The notes under the pieces are model-generated. The model did not search any database. It was not told the DNA's origin and worked only from the letters and a program-made list of their open reading frames with translations. The position numbers were made by a program, and so were the translations under genes. Of a stretch of DNA of 64,000 nt, positions 1 through 9,757 are shown one piece after another. The stretch's first letter is position 1, and every line of letters begins with the position of its first letter. Source of the DNA: an uncultured Verrucomicrobia subdivision 3 bacterium (GTDB lineage Bacteria > Verrucomicrobiota > Verrucomicrobiia > Limisphaerales > UBA11358); NCBI GenBank assembly GCA_903872345.1, contig CAIQKM010000074.1, positions 54,592 through 118,591 of the forward strand, written 5' to 3'.

Positions 1-2
1 AT

Positions 3-1115
3 TTCAACAAATACGTCGTCAATGCCGGGGTAAGCGTGGGCGTAATGCTGCGGGCCTGGGAGGATTTCAGCGGTGCGCTGAAACCGTTGAAACTGCAACT
101 GCCGCCGGCGACCAACGCCATACCCGACTACCTGCGGGAGGTGAAATGGGAGCTGGACTGGCTGCTGAAGATGCAGGCGGCCGACGGGTCGGTGTATCAC
201 ATGGTGTCGGCGCAAAAATTCGACCGGTTTGAAATGCCGGAAGCGGAGGTGAAGCCGCGCTATTTTTCTTCCTGGAGCAGCGCCTCGACGGCCCTCACTG
301 CGGCGATGCTGGCGGAAGCCTCGCGCGATTACCGGCCGTTTGATGCCGCTTTCGCCGACCGCTGCCTCCAGGCGGCCAAATTGAGCTATGGTTTCCTGGC
401 CCAACACCCGGGCCGGCAGGCGACCGACCGCCAGCCTTTCGCCACCGGCATCTACCAGATTCACAGCGAAACCGGCCGGCTTTGGGCGGCGGTGGAATTG
501 TGGGAAACCACCGGCGAGGTTCAATATCTGCATGACTTCGAGCAATCCGCGCAAAAACTGGATCACCCGGTAGCTCCCGAATTTGATTACGGTGATATGC
601 GCGATCTGGCCATGTTCACCTATTTAAGCTCCCCGCGTACCGGCCGCGACGCCGGGATGGTCCGATTGTTGTCGCAGGAATTATTGGGCGCGGCGGACGC
701 GGTGGTGCGCAATGCGGCCGCCGAGGGCTACGCCCGACCGCTGGGAACCAGGTATTTCTGGGGTTGCAACGGCACGGTGGCGCGCCAGACGGTGCTGTTG
801 CACGCGGCGGAAAAAATCTCGGCGAACGTCAAATACCGGACCACGGCGCTGGGAGCCTTGAATTATCTGCTGGGCCGGAATTATTTTGGCCGCTCGTTTG
901 TGACCGGCGTCGGGTTCGAGCCGCCGTTGCATCCGCATGACCGGTTGTCGGCGGCGCTGGATCTGGGCGTCCCCTGCCCGGGCCGGCTGGTGGGTGGTCC
1001 GCAGCCAGGCGCCCGGGATTGGGTGGATTCGCAAGCCGACTTTACGCGCAATGAAATCGCGATCAACTGGAACACGGCGCTGATCTACGCGCTGGCGGAA
1101 TTTCTGCCCGAATAA
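3..1115 (+). CDS. Glycoside hydrolase family 9-like (endoglucanase) C-terminal part, truncated by window start
   Basis: Open frame runs off the left edge (FNKYVVNAGVSVGVMLRAWEDF...). GH9-like catalytic tail with LGRNYFGRSFVTGVG...HPHDR and ...DSQADFTRNEIAINWNTALIYALAEF. Confidence 0.85.
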   Translation, partial: FNKYVVNAGVSVGVMLRAWEDFSGALKPLKLQLPPATNAIPDYLREVKWELDWLLKMQAADGSVYHMVSAQKFDRFEMPEAEVKPRYFSSWSSASTALTAAMLAEASRDYRPFDAAFADRCLQAAKLSYGFLAQHPGRQATDRQPFATGIYQIHSETGRLWAAVELWETTGEVQYLHDFEQSAQKLDHPVAPEFDYGDMRDLAMFTYLSSPRTGRDAGMVRLLSQELLGAADAVVRNAAAEGYARPLGTRYFWGCNGTVARQTVLLHAAEKISANVKYRTTALGALNYLLGRNYFGRSFVTGVGFEPPLHPHDRLSAALDLGVPCPGRLVGGPQPGARDWVDSQADFTRNEIAINWNTALIYALAEFLPE

Positions 1116-3242
1116 TCAGGGCTGCCACAGGGCCCGCCAGAATTTTCGGCTGCCGGAGAGCGGATTCGTAACGTTCAGCGTCGTGCCAGTGAGGGTATTG
1201 GTGGCAACCGGACTCCAACCCGCCGTCAGATTCGTCGAGCTTTGCAGGATGTAGGTCGCGCCCGCCTGGCCTTGCAATTGGAAAACGATGTTTCCCTTGG
1301 TCGCGGGCAACAACCCCAGTTGCGGCGGCGGCGCCGGACTAAAAACCAACACCGAGGCCGAATAGGGCGCGAAGGTGTTGGTAAACTTGACACCCGCCGC
1401 CGGGAAATTGGTTTGCAACACATCCGCCGACCCAACGCCCGTGCGCGCGGCCGCGTCCTGCGGAATCCCATAGCTGTAAACCGGCGCATTGGTCGCCGGC
1501 ACATAACCGCTGATGTTCACCGCCGCTGTCAGGTTGGAGGAGGAACTTTTGTTGATGATCAGCACGCTGAGCGTCCCGTTGGTGCGTTTGACCGCGTAGG
1601 CGCCCAGCAAAGGGTAATCCGTGGTGGCCGCCACCACCTGGTCGCCGCCGCCGGCGAAATGGGTCAGAAGTTTGGCGACATAATACTTGGGATAACGATT
1701 CGTCGTCGCGCCCGCGTTGTAAACCACGCCGCCGTCCTCGAAAAAATAACCGGAGGAATTGGTGCGCCAGCCGTAGAGCGCCGGGTCGGAATTGGTGATG
1801 CTGCCGCCCCCGTTGCGCGTATCCCACCACAGCCGCGAGTTCAGTTCCGTTTGCAACACCTGGCCGATACTGTCGGCAAACAGCAGCCCGCCCACCAGAC
1901 TGACGCTTTGGGCGTCGCCGGTTGAACCGTTTTCGGTGCATTCCAGACTCACGTTTGTCCCCGCGCTGCCGAGATAATCCGTCACCATTTGCCGCAGGCC
2001 GACCACGTCGGAAGACCAGGTTTGGGACCAGAGCAGATTGCAAGTGTCGCCATCGGACGGCGGATACTTGTGTTCGATCAAAAAGTCCGGCGTCACGTTA
2101 TTGCTGCGCAGATAGGTCAGCATCACCGGCGTCCAGCCGTTGTGCTTAACGCCGGTACGCGGGTTCACCACCGGATGGTTCGTATAATTGGACGTTCCAT
2201 CCTCGGTGATATCGGCCACCGCGCCGATCTTGATGGTGGGGTCCACCGCCTTCATCAGCGCGTAATAATTGGTGAAGCGCATGGCGTAGGTCCAGGGATC
2301 GTGCGGCTGCCAGGGGGCGTTGGTATTGTTATCCTCCTCCCAACTGCCGCCCACTTCGTTGCCAATCTCCCAGTATTTGAAATTGCAATGGTTCGTGACA
2401 TTAAACATGCGCACGCCGAATGCCGCCTCGTTCGCATCGCTGCTGCCATAATTGCAGATGATGAAGGCCTGTGCGTGGGTGTTGGTCGCCAAGTTGATGA
2501 AATCACTCGAATAGGAACCCCAGCCGCGATATTCATTCGTCCAATGATAGCCGTCGCCCCAACTGCCGCCCGGCCAGCGCAAACAGGGATTGCCAAGGTC
2601 ATTCATAATGCCGACGCTCGTGGGGGTAAAGACATTGCCGTCCCAAGCCACCTGGTTGATGCCAAAAACCTTGGCATCCACCGTCCGGATAGTTTGCGTG
2701 GCCAGCAGGCTGACATGCACCAGGGCCGGCGCCGGATTGGCGACCAGGACAATGTCATCAATGAAAAAATTGGACTGCAACGTGCCGCCGTCCCAAATTT
2801 GGAAACCCGTGAGATTGGTGATATTGGCCACACCCAGGGAAGCCAGGGGGATGACAAACTGTTGCCAGCCATTGGTGGGAGCGACAAATGAAACCCGGTT
2901 GAGCTCGCTGCCATTTTGCTCGGCATTGATGCCAAAATATTGTCCGCCGATGGCTCCGCCATTCACCCACAAGGAAAGATTTGTGTATAGGGAAGTATTG
3001 ATCGGATCATGCTTCAGCCACCAAGCCTGATAGCCGCCGGTGGCGGCGAACACCATGGCATTGCTGCCGGAATGGACGGGCGCATTGGTGGGGTAATGCG
3101 TCACCCAGCCCCAGTCGCCCCAACCATTGTTGAGCTGGTCTGAATAAACCAGCAGATTGTCGCTGGCCCAAGCGGCGCTGGTGAGCCAAGTCAGACCAAC
3201 ACCTCCAATCATCGCCCGCAGGACATATATAAAGCGCCACAT
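1116..3242 (-). CDS. Secreted glycoside hydrolase (GH44/GH51-like, possibly alpha-L-arabinofuranosidase) with N-terminal carbohydrate-binding-like domain
   Basis: Signal peptide; N-terminal beta-sandwich-like region; CLRWPGGSWGDGYHW, WEIGNEVGGSW and ECTENGS motifs typical of clan A TIM-barrel hydrolases. Confidence 0.7.
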   Translation of the reverse strand: MWRFIYVLRAMIGGVGLTWLTSAAWASDNLLVYSDQLNNGWGDWGWVTHYPTNAPVHSGSNAMVFAATGGYQAWWLKHDPINTSLYTNLSLWVNGGAIGGQYFGINAEQNGSELNRVSFVAPTNGWQQFVIPLASLGVANITNLTGFQIWDGGTLQSNFFIDDIVLVANPAPALVHVSLLATQTIRTVDAKVFGINQVAWDGNVFTPTSVGIMNDLGNPCLRWPGGSWGDGYHWTNEYRGWGSYSSDFINLATNTHAQAFIICNYGSSDANEAAFGVRMFNVTNHCNFKYWEIGNEVGGSWEEDNNTNAPWQPHDPWTYAMRFTNYYALMKAVDPTIKIGAVADITEDGTSNYTNHPVVNPRTGVKHNGWTPVMLTYLRSNNVTPDFLIEHKYPPSDGDTCNLLWSQTWSSDVVGLRQMVTDYLGSAGTNVSLECTENGSTGDAQSVSLVGGLLFADSIGQVLQTELNSRLWWDTRNGGGSITNSDPALYGWRTNSSGYFFEDGGVVYNAGATTNRYPKYYVAKLLTHFAGGGDQVVAATTDYPLLGAYAVKRTNGTLSVLIINKSSSSNLTAAVNISGYVPATNAPVYSYGIPQDAAARTGVGSADVLQTNFPAAGVKFTNTFAPYSASVLVFSPAPPPQLGLLPATKGNIVFQLQGQAGATYILQSSTNLTAGWSPVATNTLTGTTLNVTNPLSGSRKFWRALWQP

Positions 3243-3365
3243 CTTAATTTTTAAAACTTGTAATGAAAGGGGACGGCCACCCCCTGGCCGTCCCCGCTAC
3301 CCCAATTCGGCTTGATTGGTGACGGCCGCCGCCGGAGCGGCCGTCACGTTAACCAATAACTTCGA

Positions 3366-6300
3366 TCACGGATGCGCCATGCGATAGAACACATGCGGCT
3401 TGGTCGGATCCAGCGTGATATTCACGCTGTTGGTGGCGGCCGAGCCGGGCACCGTGAACCATTGATTCGTATCGGCCAAGTTTACCACGTTCGATTGCAA
3501 CAGCCAGCCGATGTAGTTCGTGGGCCAGCTCAACGTCAGATTATTGCCGTTGAGGTTGACCGCCATGTTCGTGCCGGTCGCAGGCAGGGTTTGCACCACC
3601 GCCAGCGTGCCGTTGTTGTAGGTGATGGTGTAGTTGGCCACCCCCGTGCCGACGGCGGCGGACGGAACGATGCTGTAATTACCCACCGCCGCGCCCGCGG
3701 CGGCGCCGGTGCTGGTCAAGGTCACGCTCGTCACGCTATCGCCGGACACCAGTCCGCTGGCGGAGAATTCCGTGCCGAGGAACGTATAGGTCTGGCCAAA
3801 GGGCTTGGTCAGATTGCTGGCGGTGACGGACAGGGCCGCCGGGGTAACCGTGAGCGACGCCACGGCCGAGCCGGAGGTGTTGGCATTGGTCACCACGAGG
3901 GTGTAATTGCCGCTGGCCGCCACGGCGGGCTTGGTCAGGGTGAGCGAGCTGCTGTTCGCCCCGCTGATCGCGTTGGTATTGTTGTCATACCATTGATAAC
4001 CCACGGTGCCGCCCAGCGTCGTGCTGCCGGTCAGGGTGGCGTTATTGCCATAGGCAATCGTGGTCGTGGCCGGCGAGATGCTGATGGCCTTGACCGAGAG
4101 GGTGCCATTCACGGCGAGCTGGCTCGCATCCCAGATCAGGCCCGGACCCGGGCTGGGGGTGATGGTGGCGAAGGAGCCGACATAGGTGGCCGCGTTGAAC
4201 AACTTGAAGGTATCCCCGGCGGCAAGGGCCGTAAGGGCGCCATTCGTGCCAATCTGGAGAACGGCGCCATTGTTGGTCAGGTTGCCGGTCACCAAGATGA
4301 GGTCGTTGGTGATCAGCGTGCCGGACTTGTAGATATCCATGAAGTTCGTGCTGCCCGCCTGGAACGTCAGCGAGTTGCTGATGCACATGTACTGGTAATT
4401 GGTGCTGATACCGCCGGGCATGATGCCGGAGCCGGGCGCAGCCACCACGTTGCCGCGGATGAAGGAACCGTTGTCACCGCGCAGAGTCTGGTTGGTACCC
4501 AGCGTCAGGGTTGCGTCAACGCGACTGTTGACGTCAATGAAACCCGCATACGCCTGACTGGCGGAGACGCCTTGCATATAGATTTGCGAGGCCTTGGTGA
4601 TCGAACCGTTGCCTAACAGAGAAAGGCGCGTTCCGAGACCGCCATTGCCGGCATTGCACTGGGGCACTGTGATTGTGCCCGTGAACGTGTTTGACGCGGC
4701 AAGGTTCACATAGGTCTGGTATTGAATATTGAAACTACCAGAGCCGCTGATGACGTTGCTGTAGTTGATGGTACCGTAGTAATTGCCGTTGTTGGCAACC
4801 GTGGTGCCGCTCGGGATGTTCAACGGGCTGGCGATATTCAGCACCCCGCTGCCGAAGTTCATATTCACCGTGGCAGTGGGAAGGATGTTGATCGTGCCGA
4901 TGATGGTGTTTTGGCCGCCGCTGCCGCTTTCCGTTTGGATGACGGCACCGTTGCTGCAAATGATGTTTTTGTTCAACGGCACCGAGGCTTGGTAGAAGCT
5001 CAACTTGCCGCCATTGCCAATGATGATGCTATTGCTGGGATTGCCCAGGCCGGCGGTGCTGGTCTGGTAGCTCAAGATACCGTTCATAATAACAATGTTA
5101 CCCAGGTTCGTGCTCACCGTGGTGCCCACCAGACCGACATAACCGGCACCGACTTTGGTGAGGGTGTAGTTGGTGGAAGGCGAGTTCAACTGGTTGGCCC
5201 CGTTCCGGATGTCCCAACGGTTGGTGCCGCCGATGGTGGCGCTGCCCGCGAGGGTCACACTGGCCGGACCGTTGGCCGCCGCCGCATTGGTGTAGTTGGC
5301 TACCACGGTGCCGAGCCCGTTAAAGCCCGCACCGCTAATCGTGATGGCCAGAGCCGTGGGCGACTGGTAGTTGAAGTCCAGCGCACCATTGCCGGACACA
5401 TTCACCGTGCTGCCCAAGGAACCCGCCGCGCCCAGTTTGACGGTGCCGCCCACGATGTTCGCGCCACCCGTGAAGGTGTTCGCGCCATTGGTCAGCAACA
5501 GGGTACCGGTGCCCTCTTTGAGCAGGGCGGTGGTGCCGTTAATGTTGGATCCGGTGAAGGTATAGTAGCTGTTCGTATTATTGATAATAATCAAACCCGA
5601 TGAGACATTGGTGGCGAGGTACACGTTGGTGACGGTCGTGTCGTTGAAGGTCACGAAGTCACCGGGCTGGTAAGCGGTGGCCACGCCGTTGGTCGTCCAA
5701 TTCAAAGTGGCCAGATCCCAGTTGGTGCTCACACTGCCGGTCCAGAACTCCGGGGTGCCGCCGGGCACCACGAGATCAATGGAACTGTTGGCCACGTTGT
5801 TGGTCAGATAACCGGGGATGCCGCGCGCGCCCGGGGCGCCCAAAGCCAGATTGGCCAGGGAACCGGTGAGCGTGCCGTATTTGATCAGCGGGTAATCGCC
5901 GGCATTGGCAAACGCCAAGCCGGTCAGCAGCACCGTATTGGTGCCGGTCAACACCAGGTTCGTCGCCGTGATCGGGGCGTTGGTGGTGGTGAACAGCGTC
6001 ATCCGGATCAAAGAGAGGGTGGAGCCATTGACGGAGCCCAAGGCCAGCGTGGCCATCGGCAGGGTCGCATAACCGGTTTGCGTCGGCACATCCAGCACGG
6101 CAACGTCTTTATTGGTATAAACACCGCCACCCTGTTGAATCGAGGACAATGAGAGATTGCCGGCCGAGACCACCGTGGGGCCGGTGTAGGTGTTGGCGCC
6201 GTTCAGCACCACCGGATTGGTCGCACCGGTATTGAAGATGGCACCGGTGCCGGAAATGGCGCCGTTGAGCGTAACTTTGCCCAGCGTCAGCACATTGTTG

Positions 6301-9300
6301 GGTGAGCCTTTGTAATAGACCGTACAATTGATGGTCAGATTGCCGTTGAGGGTCACGCTGCCGTTATAGGTATCTTGGTCGGCCTGGCCATAGTACGGAC
6401 CATGGTCATCCTGAATCCGGCCGCCACCCGCGCCAATAATAATGTTATTGGGCACCGTGATGCCGGTCCAACTGGCCGAGTCCCAACTGTCAACGCTGGC
6501 GTTGTTGCTCAGAATCAACGTGGCCGTGGAACCGAACCAGTTGAGGTGGTTGTACAGGAGCAAGCCGCCATTGGCCACCGTGATGCTGGCGAGCGCGGAG
6601 GAAGCCGGAGCTTCCATGGCAAGGGTGTCACTGCCCACCTTCACCAGGTTGTGATTATTGCCTTGGATGCCGTTGACGCCATTCTTGCCGACCACGATCC
6701 AGGCGCTGTTATCGCCAATGGTCGCATCGCCATTGAGGATCAGGGCATTGACCCCGGATTCCGTGCCGCCCAGATAGGTCCAACCAGCGCTGCTAAACAG
6801 AGCGCCTTGATTCGCCACGCCATTGCCGGTGCCGCTGATGGCGACGGCATTCGTGACGCTCGGCGTATTGCCGGCGAAGTCCAGCGCGCCGCCGCTGTTC
6901 ACGGTCACCAAGGGGGTTCCCGCAGCCGGGGCACCCAGCACGGCGGTGCCGCCCATTTTCACCACGCCCGAATTCACCACCGTGCCGCCGGTGTAGGTGT
7001 TGGCGGCGGTGATGGTGACCGTGTTGGTATTATTCTGCGCCACCACGCCCGCGCCGCTGATGATGTTGCCGAATGAAAGATTGTCCGAGCGCACGAACGA
7101 CAGGGTGGCTTCGTCGTCAATGTTGGCGCTCCCGAGGTCGCCGGTGGCGCCGTTGGTACCCAACTGGAGGGTGCCGCCGGAGATGACGGTGCCGCCCAAA
7201 AAGTTGTTGGCGGTGGCCACGGCCAGCGTGCCAGAACCGTTCTTGGTCAGGGTGGCATTGTTCAGCGAACCGGCGCCGGCGAACAGATAATTCTTGGTGG
7301 AGTTCACCAGCATGCCGCTGGGATAAACGCCGGTGGTGACATTGATGTTATTCGTCACGGCCGTGTCATCAAAATTGACCTGGATGCCATCCGTATAGGT
7401 GACCGGGCTGGCGCCGTAAACCCAGTTTTTGGTCAGGCTCACATCCCAGTTGTTGTTGGTCAGGCTGCCGGTCCACTTGGTGACCTGGGCGGTGAGCACC
7501 GACAGGTCAATGGACTTGCCGGAAGCATTGGTCACGATGACTGCGGTGATGGTGGAGGGAACGCTGCCCAGCACAAAGCTGCCGTTGCCGGTGCGCGAAA
7601 GATATTTGATCAGCGGGAAAGAGCCAACCCCCATGCCGCTGACGTTGGCCAGATTGATGGTGGTGACGCCGTTGGCCGCCAGCACGCCGGTGCCGTTGGT
7701 GGCATTGATCACCACCCCCGGGCTGCCATAGTTGCCGAAGTCAATGTCCAGCGTACAACCGGTCGAGCCGCCCAAGTTTGCGCCGGCCGCCTTCAAGGAG
7801 GAACCCGCCACGCGATAGTGCATGCTGAATTCGGCCGTGTCGCCGACCGCCAGCAGTCCGCCGGTGGTGGTGCCGGTGGGAATATTGATGTCCATTTTGC
7901 CGCTGGTCACCACGTTGGAACCGGAATAGGTGTTTATCCCCAGAAATTGGGCGATACTCGTGCCCGTATAGACCAGGCTCAACGGGCCGCCGCCGCTATT
8001 CTTGACGGCACCGTTGAAAGTGGCCGAACCATAAAAGTTCAGGACGGACGGGCTGGCGGAAGAATTGTCAATGGTCGAATTACCTTGTTCTTCATCATAC
8101 AGGTAATTGATCGTCGCACTATTGCCATTCAGGTCCAACTTGGCGGAGTTCAGATTGACCGCGCCATTGGTATTGCCGCTGGGAAGAGCATAGGAAGAGC
8201 CCAATTGCAGCGTGCCGGCATTGACCACCGTGCCGCTGCCATCGTAGCCATAATTATTCGTGCCGCTCAAAGTGAGAATGTTGTTGCCCACCTTGGTCAG
8301 ACCGCCCTGGCCGGTCACATTGCCCAAAATAGTCATCTGACCATACTGGACACCGATGGTGGCGTCGTTGGCGAGCGTGATCGAGTTTTGGAAAAAGATG
8401 TTCGCCGCCGCGTTGGTTCCGTTCAAATGGCCGGTGTAAAGCGCGCCGTTGCCGTCCGTACCGCTGCCGCCATCCAGCGTAATGGGATTGGGAATCACCC
8501 CGACGTCCCATTTCACCAGCGCCGCCCCGTTGGCCACTTCAATGGGCACACCTGCGCCGCCCCATTGGGCGATGTCATTGGTGTCGTTGGCCAAGGTGTT
8601 GGCCACGTCACCCAGCTTGCCCTCGGCCACAAAAATGGAGCTGGCCTTGACCACTGTCAGATTGGTCTGCCAGTGCGTGGTGTCAAACAGACCGGCCCCG
8701 ATCTTGGTCCACTTAAAACCCGGGGAACCAATCGAACCGTCGCAATCAAACCGGCCGGCTTCATTGCCCAAATAAGAATCCGCCGTGAAGGGGGCGTTCA
8801 GTCCGGAGTAATAGCTGAAAATGTTCATGTCCAGCGAACCGCCGGCCATGGTGTAGGTGCCGTTGATGTTGCTGATAAAAACCGAGGCATTGCTGATGGT
8901 CGTCCCCCCCGTATAGGAGCCGGCCCCGGTGAGGGTCAGCTCGTAGTTCGTCCCATTGCCGCCGGTCACCACCACCGGCCCCGTGCCGCCAATGGTTCCG
9001 CCAATCGTAATATCGTAATTGGAAAGATTAAAGGTGGTCGGCCCGGTTAATACCAGATTTTGGCCGATAGTCTGCACGTTACCAACACTGTCGTTTTCAA
9101 TCACGCCGGCGGTGTAAATGTCATTGCCACCCAGGGTGAAAGCGCCGGCATTGACATCAAATAAAATGCCGCTGAAATTATAGGCATTGGTGGCCAGATC
9201 GTTGTTAGGCGAGGTGCCGGTGGTGCCGGTAAAGACCAGGCTGTTGCCGGTGGCGGGGGCGCCCGGCGACCAGTTGCCCGCCGTACTCCAGTTGGCGTCG

Positions 9301-9404
9301 GCGCCAAGACCGGTCCATGTGTCGGTAGTCTGCCCATGGGCAGCCAATATCCCGGCACACAAGGTGACTGCGGATAATTTTAGAGGACTTATTTTTCTTT
9401 TCAT
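3366..9404 (-). CDS. Giant secreted autotransporter-associated beta-strand repeat protein (2012 aa) with Ig-like and MBG-like C-terminal domains
   Basis: Repeated NTYTGGTVV..G.L.LG units; YTFLGTEFSASGLVSGDSVTSVTL is MBG-like; signal peptide. Confidence 0.88.
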   Translation of the reverse strand: MKRKISPLKLSAVTLCAGILAAHGQTTDTWTGLGADANWSTAGNWSPGAPATGNSLVFTGTTGTSPNNDLATNAYNFSGILFDVNAGAFTLGGNDIYTAGVIENDSVGNVQTIGQNLVLTGPTTFNLSNYDITIGGTIGGTGPVVVTGGNGTNYELTLTGAGSYTGGTTISNASVFISNINGTYTMAGGSLDMNIFSYYSGLNAPFTADSYLGNEAGRFDCDGSIGSPGFKWTKIGAGLFDTTHWQTNLTVVKASSIFVAEGKLGDVANTLANDTNDIAQWGGAGVPIEVANGAALVKWDVGVIPNPITLDGGSGTDGNGALYTGHLNGTNAAANIFFQNSITLANDATIGVQYGQMTILGNVTGQGGLTKVGNNILTLSGTNNYGYDGSGTVVNAGTLQLGSSYALPSGNTNGAVNLNSAKLDLNGNSATINYLYDEEQGNSTIDNSSASPSVLNFYGSATFNGAVKNSGGGPLSLVYTGTSIAQFLGINTYSGSNVVTSGKMDINIPTGTTTGGLLAVGDTAEFSMHYRVAGSSLKAAGANLGGSTGCTLDIDFGNYGSPGVVINATNGTGVLAANGVTTINLANVSGMGVGSFPLIKYLSRTGNGSFVLGSVPSTITAVIVTNASGKSIDLSVLTAQVTKWTGSLTNNNWDVSLTKNWVYGASPVTYTDGIQVNFDDTAVTNNINVTTGVYPSGMLVNSTKNYLFAGAGSLNNATLTKNGSGTLAVATANNFLGGTVISGGTLQLGTNGATGDLGSANIDDEATLSFVRSDNLSFGNIISGAGVVAQNNTNTVTITAANTYTGGTVVNSGVVKMGGTAVLGAPAAGTPLVTVNSGGALDFAGNTPSVTNAVAISGTGNGVANQGALFSSAGWTYLGGTESGVNALILNGDATIGDNSAWIVVGKNGVNGIQGNNHNLVKVGSDTLAMEAPASSALASITVANGGLLLYNHLNWFGSTATLILSNNASVDSWDSASWTGITVPNNIIIGAGGGRIQDDHGPYYGQADQDTYNGSVTLNGNLTINCTVYYKGSPNNVLTLGKVTLNGAISGTGAIFNTGATNPVVLNGANTYTGPTVVSAGNLSLSSIQQGGGVYTNKDVAVLDVPTQTGYATLPMATLALGSVNGSTLSLIRMTLFTTTNAPITATNLVLTGTNTVLLTGLAFANAGDYPLIKYGTLTGSLANLALGAPGARGIPGYLTNNVANSSIDLVVPGGTPEFWTGSVSTNWDLATLNWTTNGVATAYQPGDFVTFNDTTVTNVYLATNVSSGLIIINNTNSYYTFTGSNINGTTALLKEGTGTLLLTNGANTFTGGANIVGGTVKLGAAGSLGSTVNVSGNGALDFNYQSPTALAITISGAGFNGLGTVVANYTNAAAANGPASVTLAGSATIGGTNRWDIRNGANQLNSPSTNYTLTKVGAGYVGLVGTTVSTNLGNIVIMNGILSYQTSTAGLGNPSNSIIIGNGGKLSFYQASVPLNKNIICSNGAVIQTESGSGGQNTIIGTINILPTATVNMNFGSGVLNIASPLNIPSGTTVANNGNYYGTINYSNVISGSGSFNIQYQTYVNLAASNTFTGTITVPQCNAGNGGLGTRLSLLGNGSITKASQIYMQGVSASQAYAGFIDVNSRVDATLTLGTNQTLRGDNGSFIRGNVVAAPGSGIMPGGISTNYQYMCISNSLTFQAGSTNFMDIYKSGTLITNDLILVTGNLTNNGAVLQIGTNGALTALAAGDTFKLFNAATYVGSFATITPSPGPGLIWDASQLAVNGTLSVKAISISPATTTIAYGNNATLTGSTTLGGTVGYQWYDNNTNAISGANSSSLTLTKPAVAASGNYTLVVTNANTSGSAVASLTVTPAALSVTASNLTKPFGQTYTFLGTEFSASGLVSGDSVTSVTLTSTGAAAGAAVGNYSIVPSAAVGTGVANYTITYNNGTLAVVQTLPATGTNMAVNLNGNNLTLSWPTNYIGWLLQSNVVNLADTNQWFTVPGSAATNSVNITLDPTKPHVFYRMAHP

Positions 9405-9434
9405 TTTATGTTGGTTTGGGATTTCGCTGGCTCA

Positions 9435-9465
9435 CCAAGGCAGACAGAGCCACGGTCTGCCTTGG
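9435..9465 (-). promoter_or_regulatory. Perfect 11-bp stem-loop in the 5' leader of the 2012-aa gene
   Basis: ccaaggcagac-agagccacg-gtctgccttgg located ~30 nt upstream of the minus-strand ATG at 9404. Confidence 0.5.
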
Positions 9466-9757
9466 CAAAATTTTGAGTGATTGATGGGAAGCATAATGAC
9501 AGCACCCCCCCGGAGTAATCCACTACCCGTTTGGGTGGTTTTGGCCGTCTGTCCGCACGTTTCATGCCGCCACCGACGTGTTTCGGAAACCCATTCGACA
9601 GGCGTAAACCGCCCCGGTGCATGACTGGCCAATCCCCTTCCGCCAGCCAAGACCTGCCCATCGGCAGCCCAGCAAGCGGTTGAACGGGATAAATGTTTGG
9701 TAACCGGATACGGCCTGTCACCGTCTAAAAGCGCGACCAGTTCTACCAACCCCATAT

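Noticed and set aside
3372-9050. Several 230-410-aa plus-strand ORFs within the 2012-aa gene
   Set aside because: Antisense to a continuous repeat-protein reading frame; no domain-like features.
3366-9404. Possible CRISPR or tandem DNA repeat array in the beta-strand-repeat genes
   Set aside because: Repetition is at protein level, imperfect and without regular spacers.
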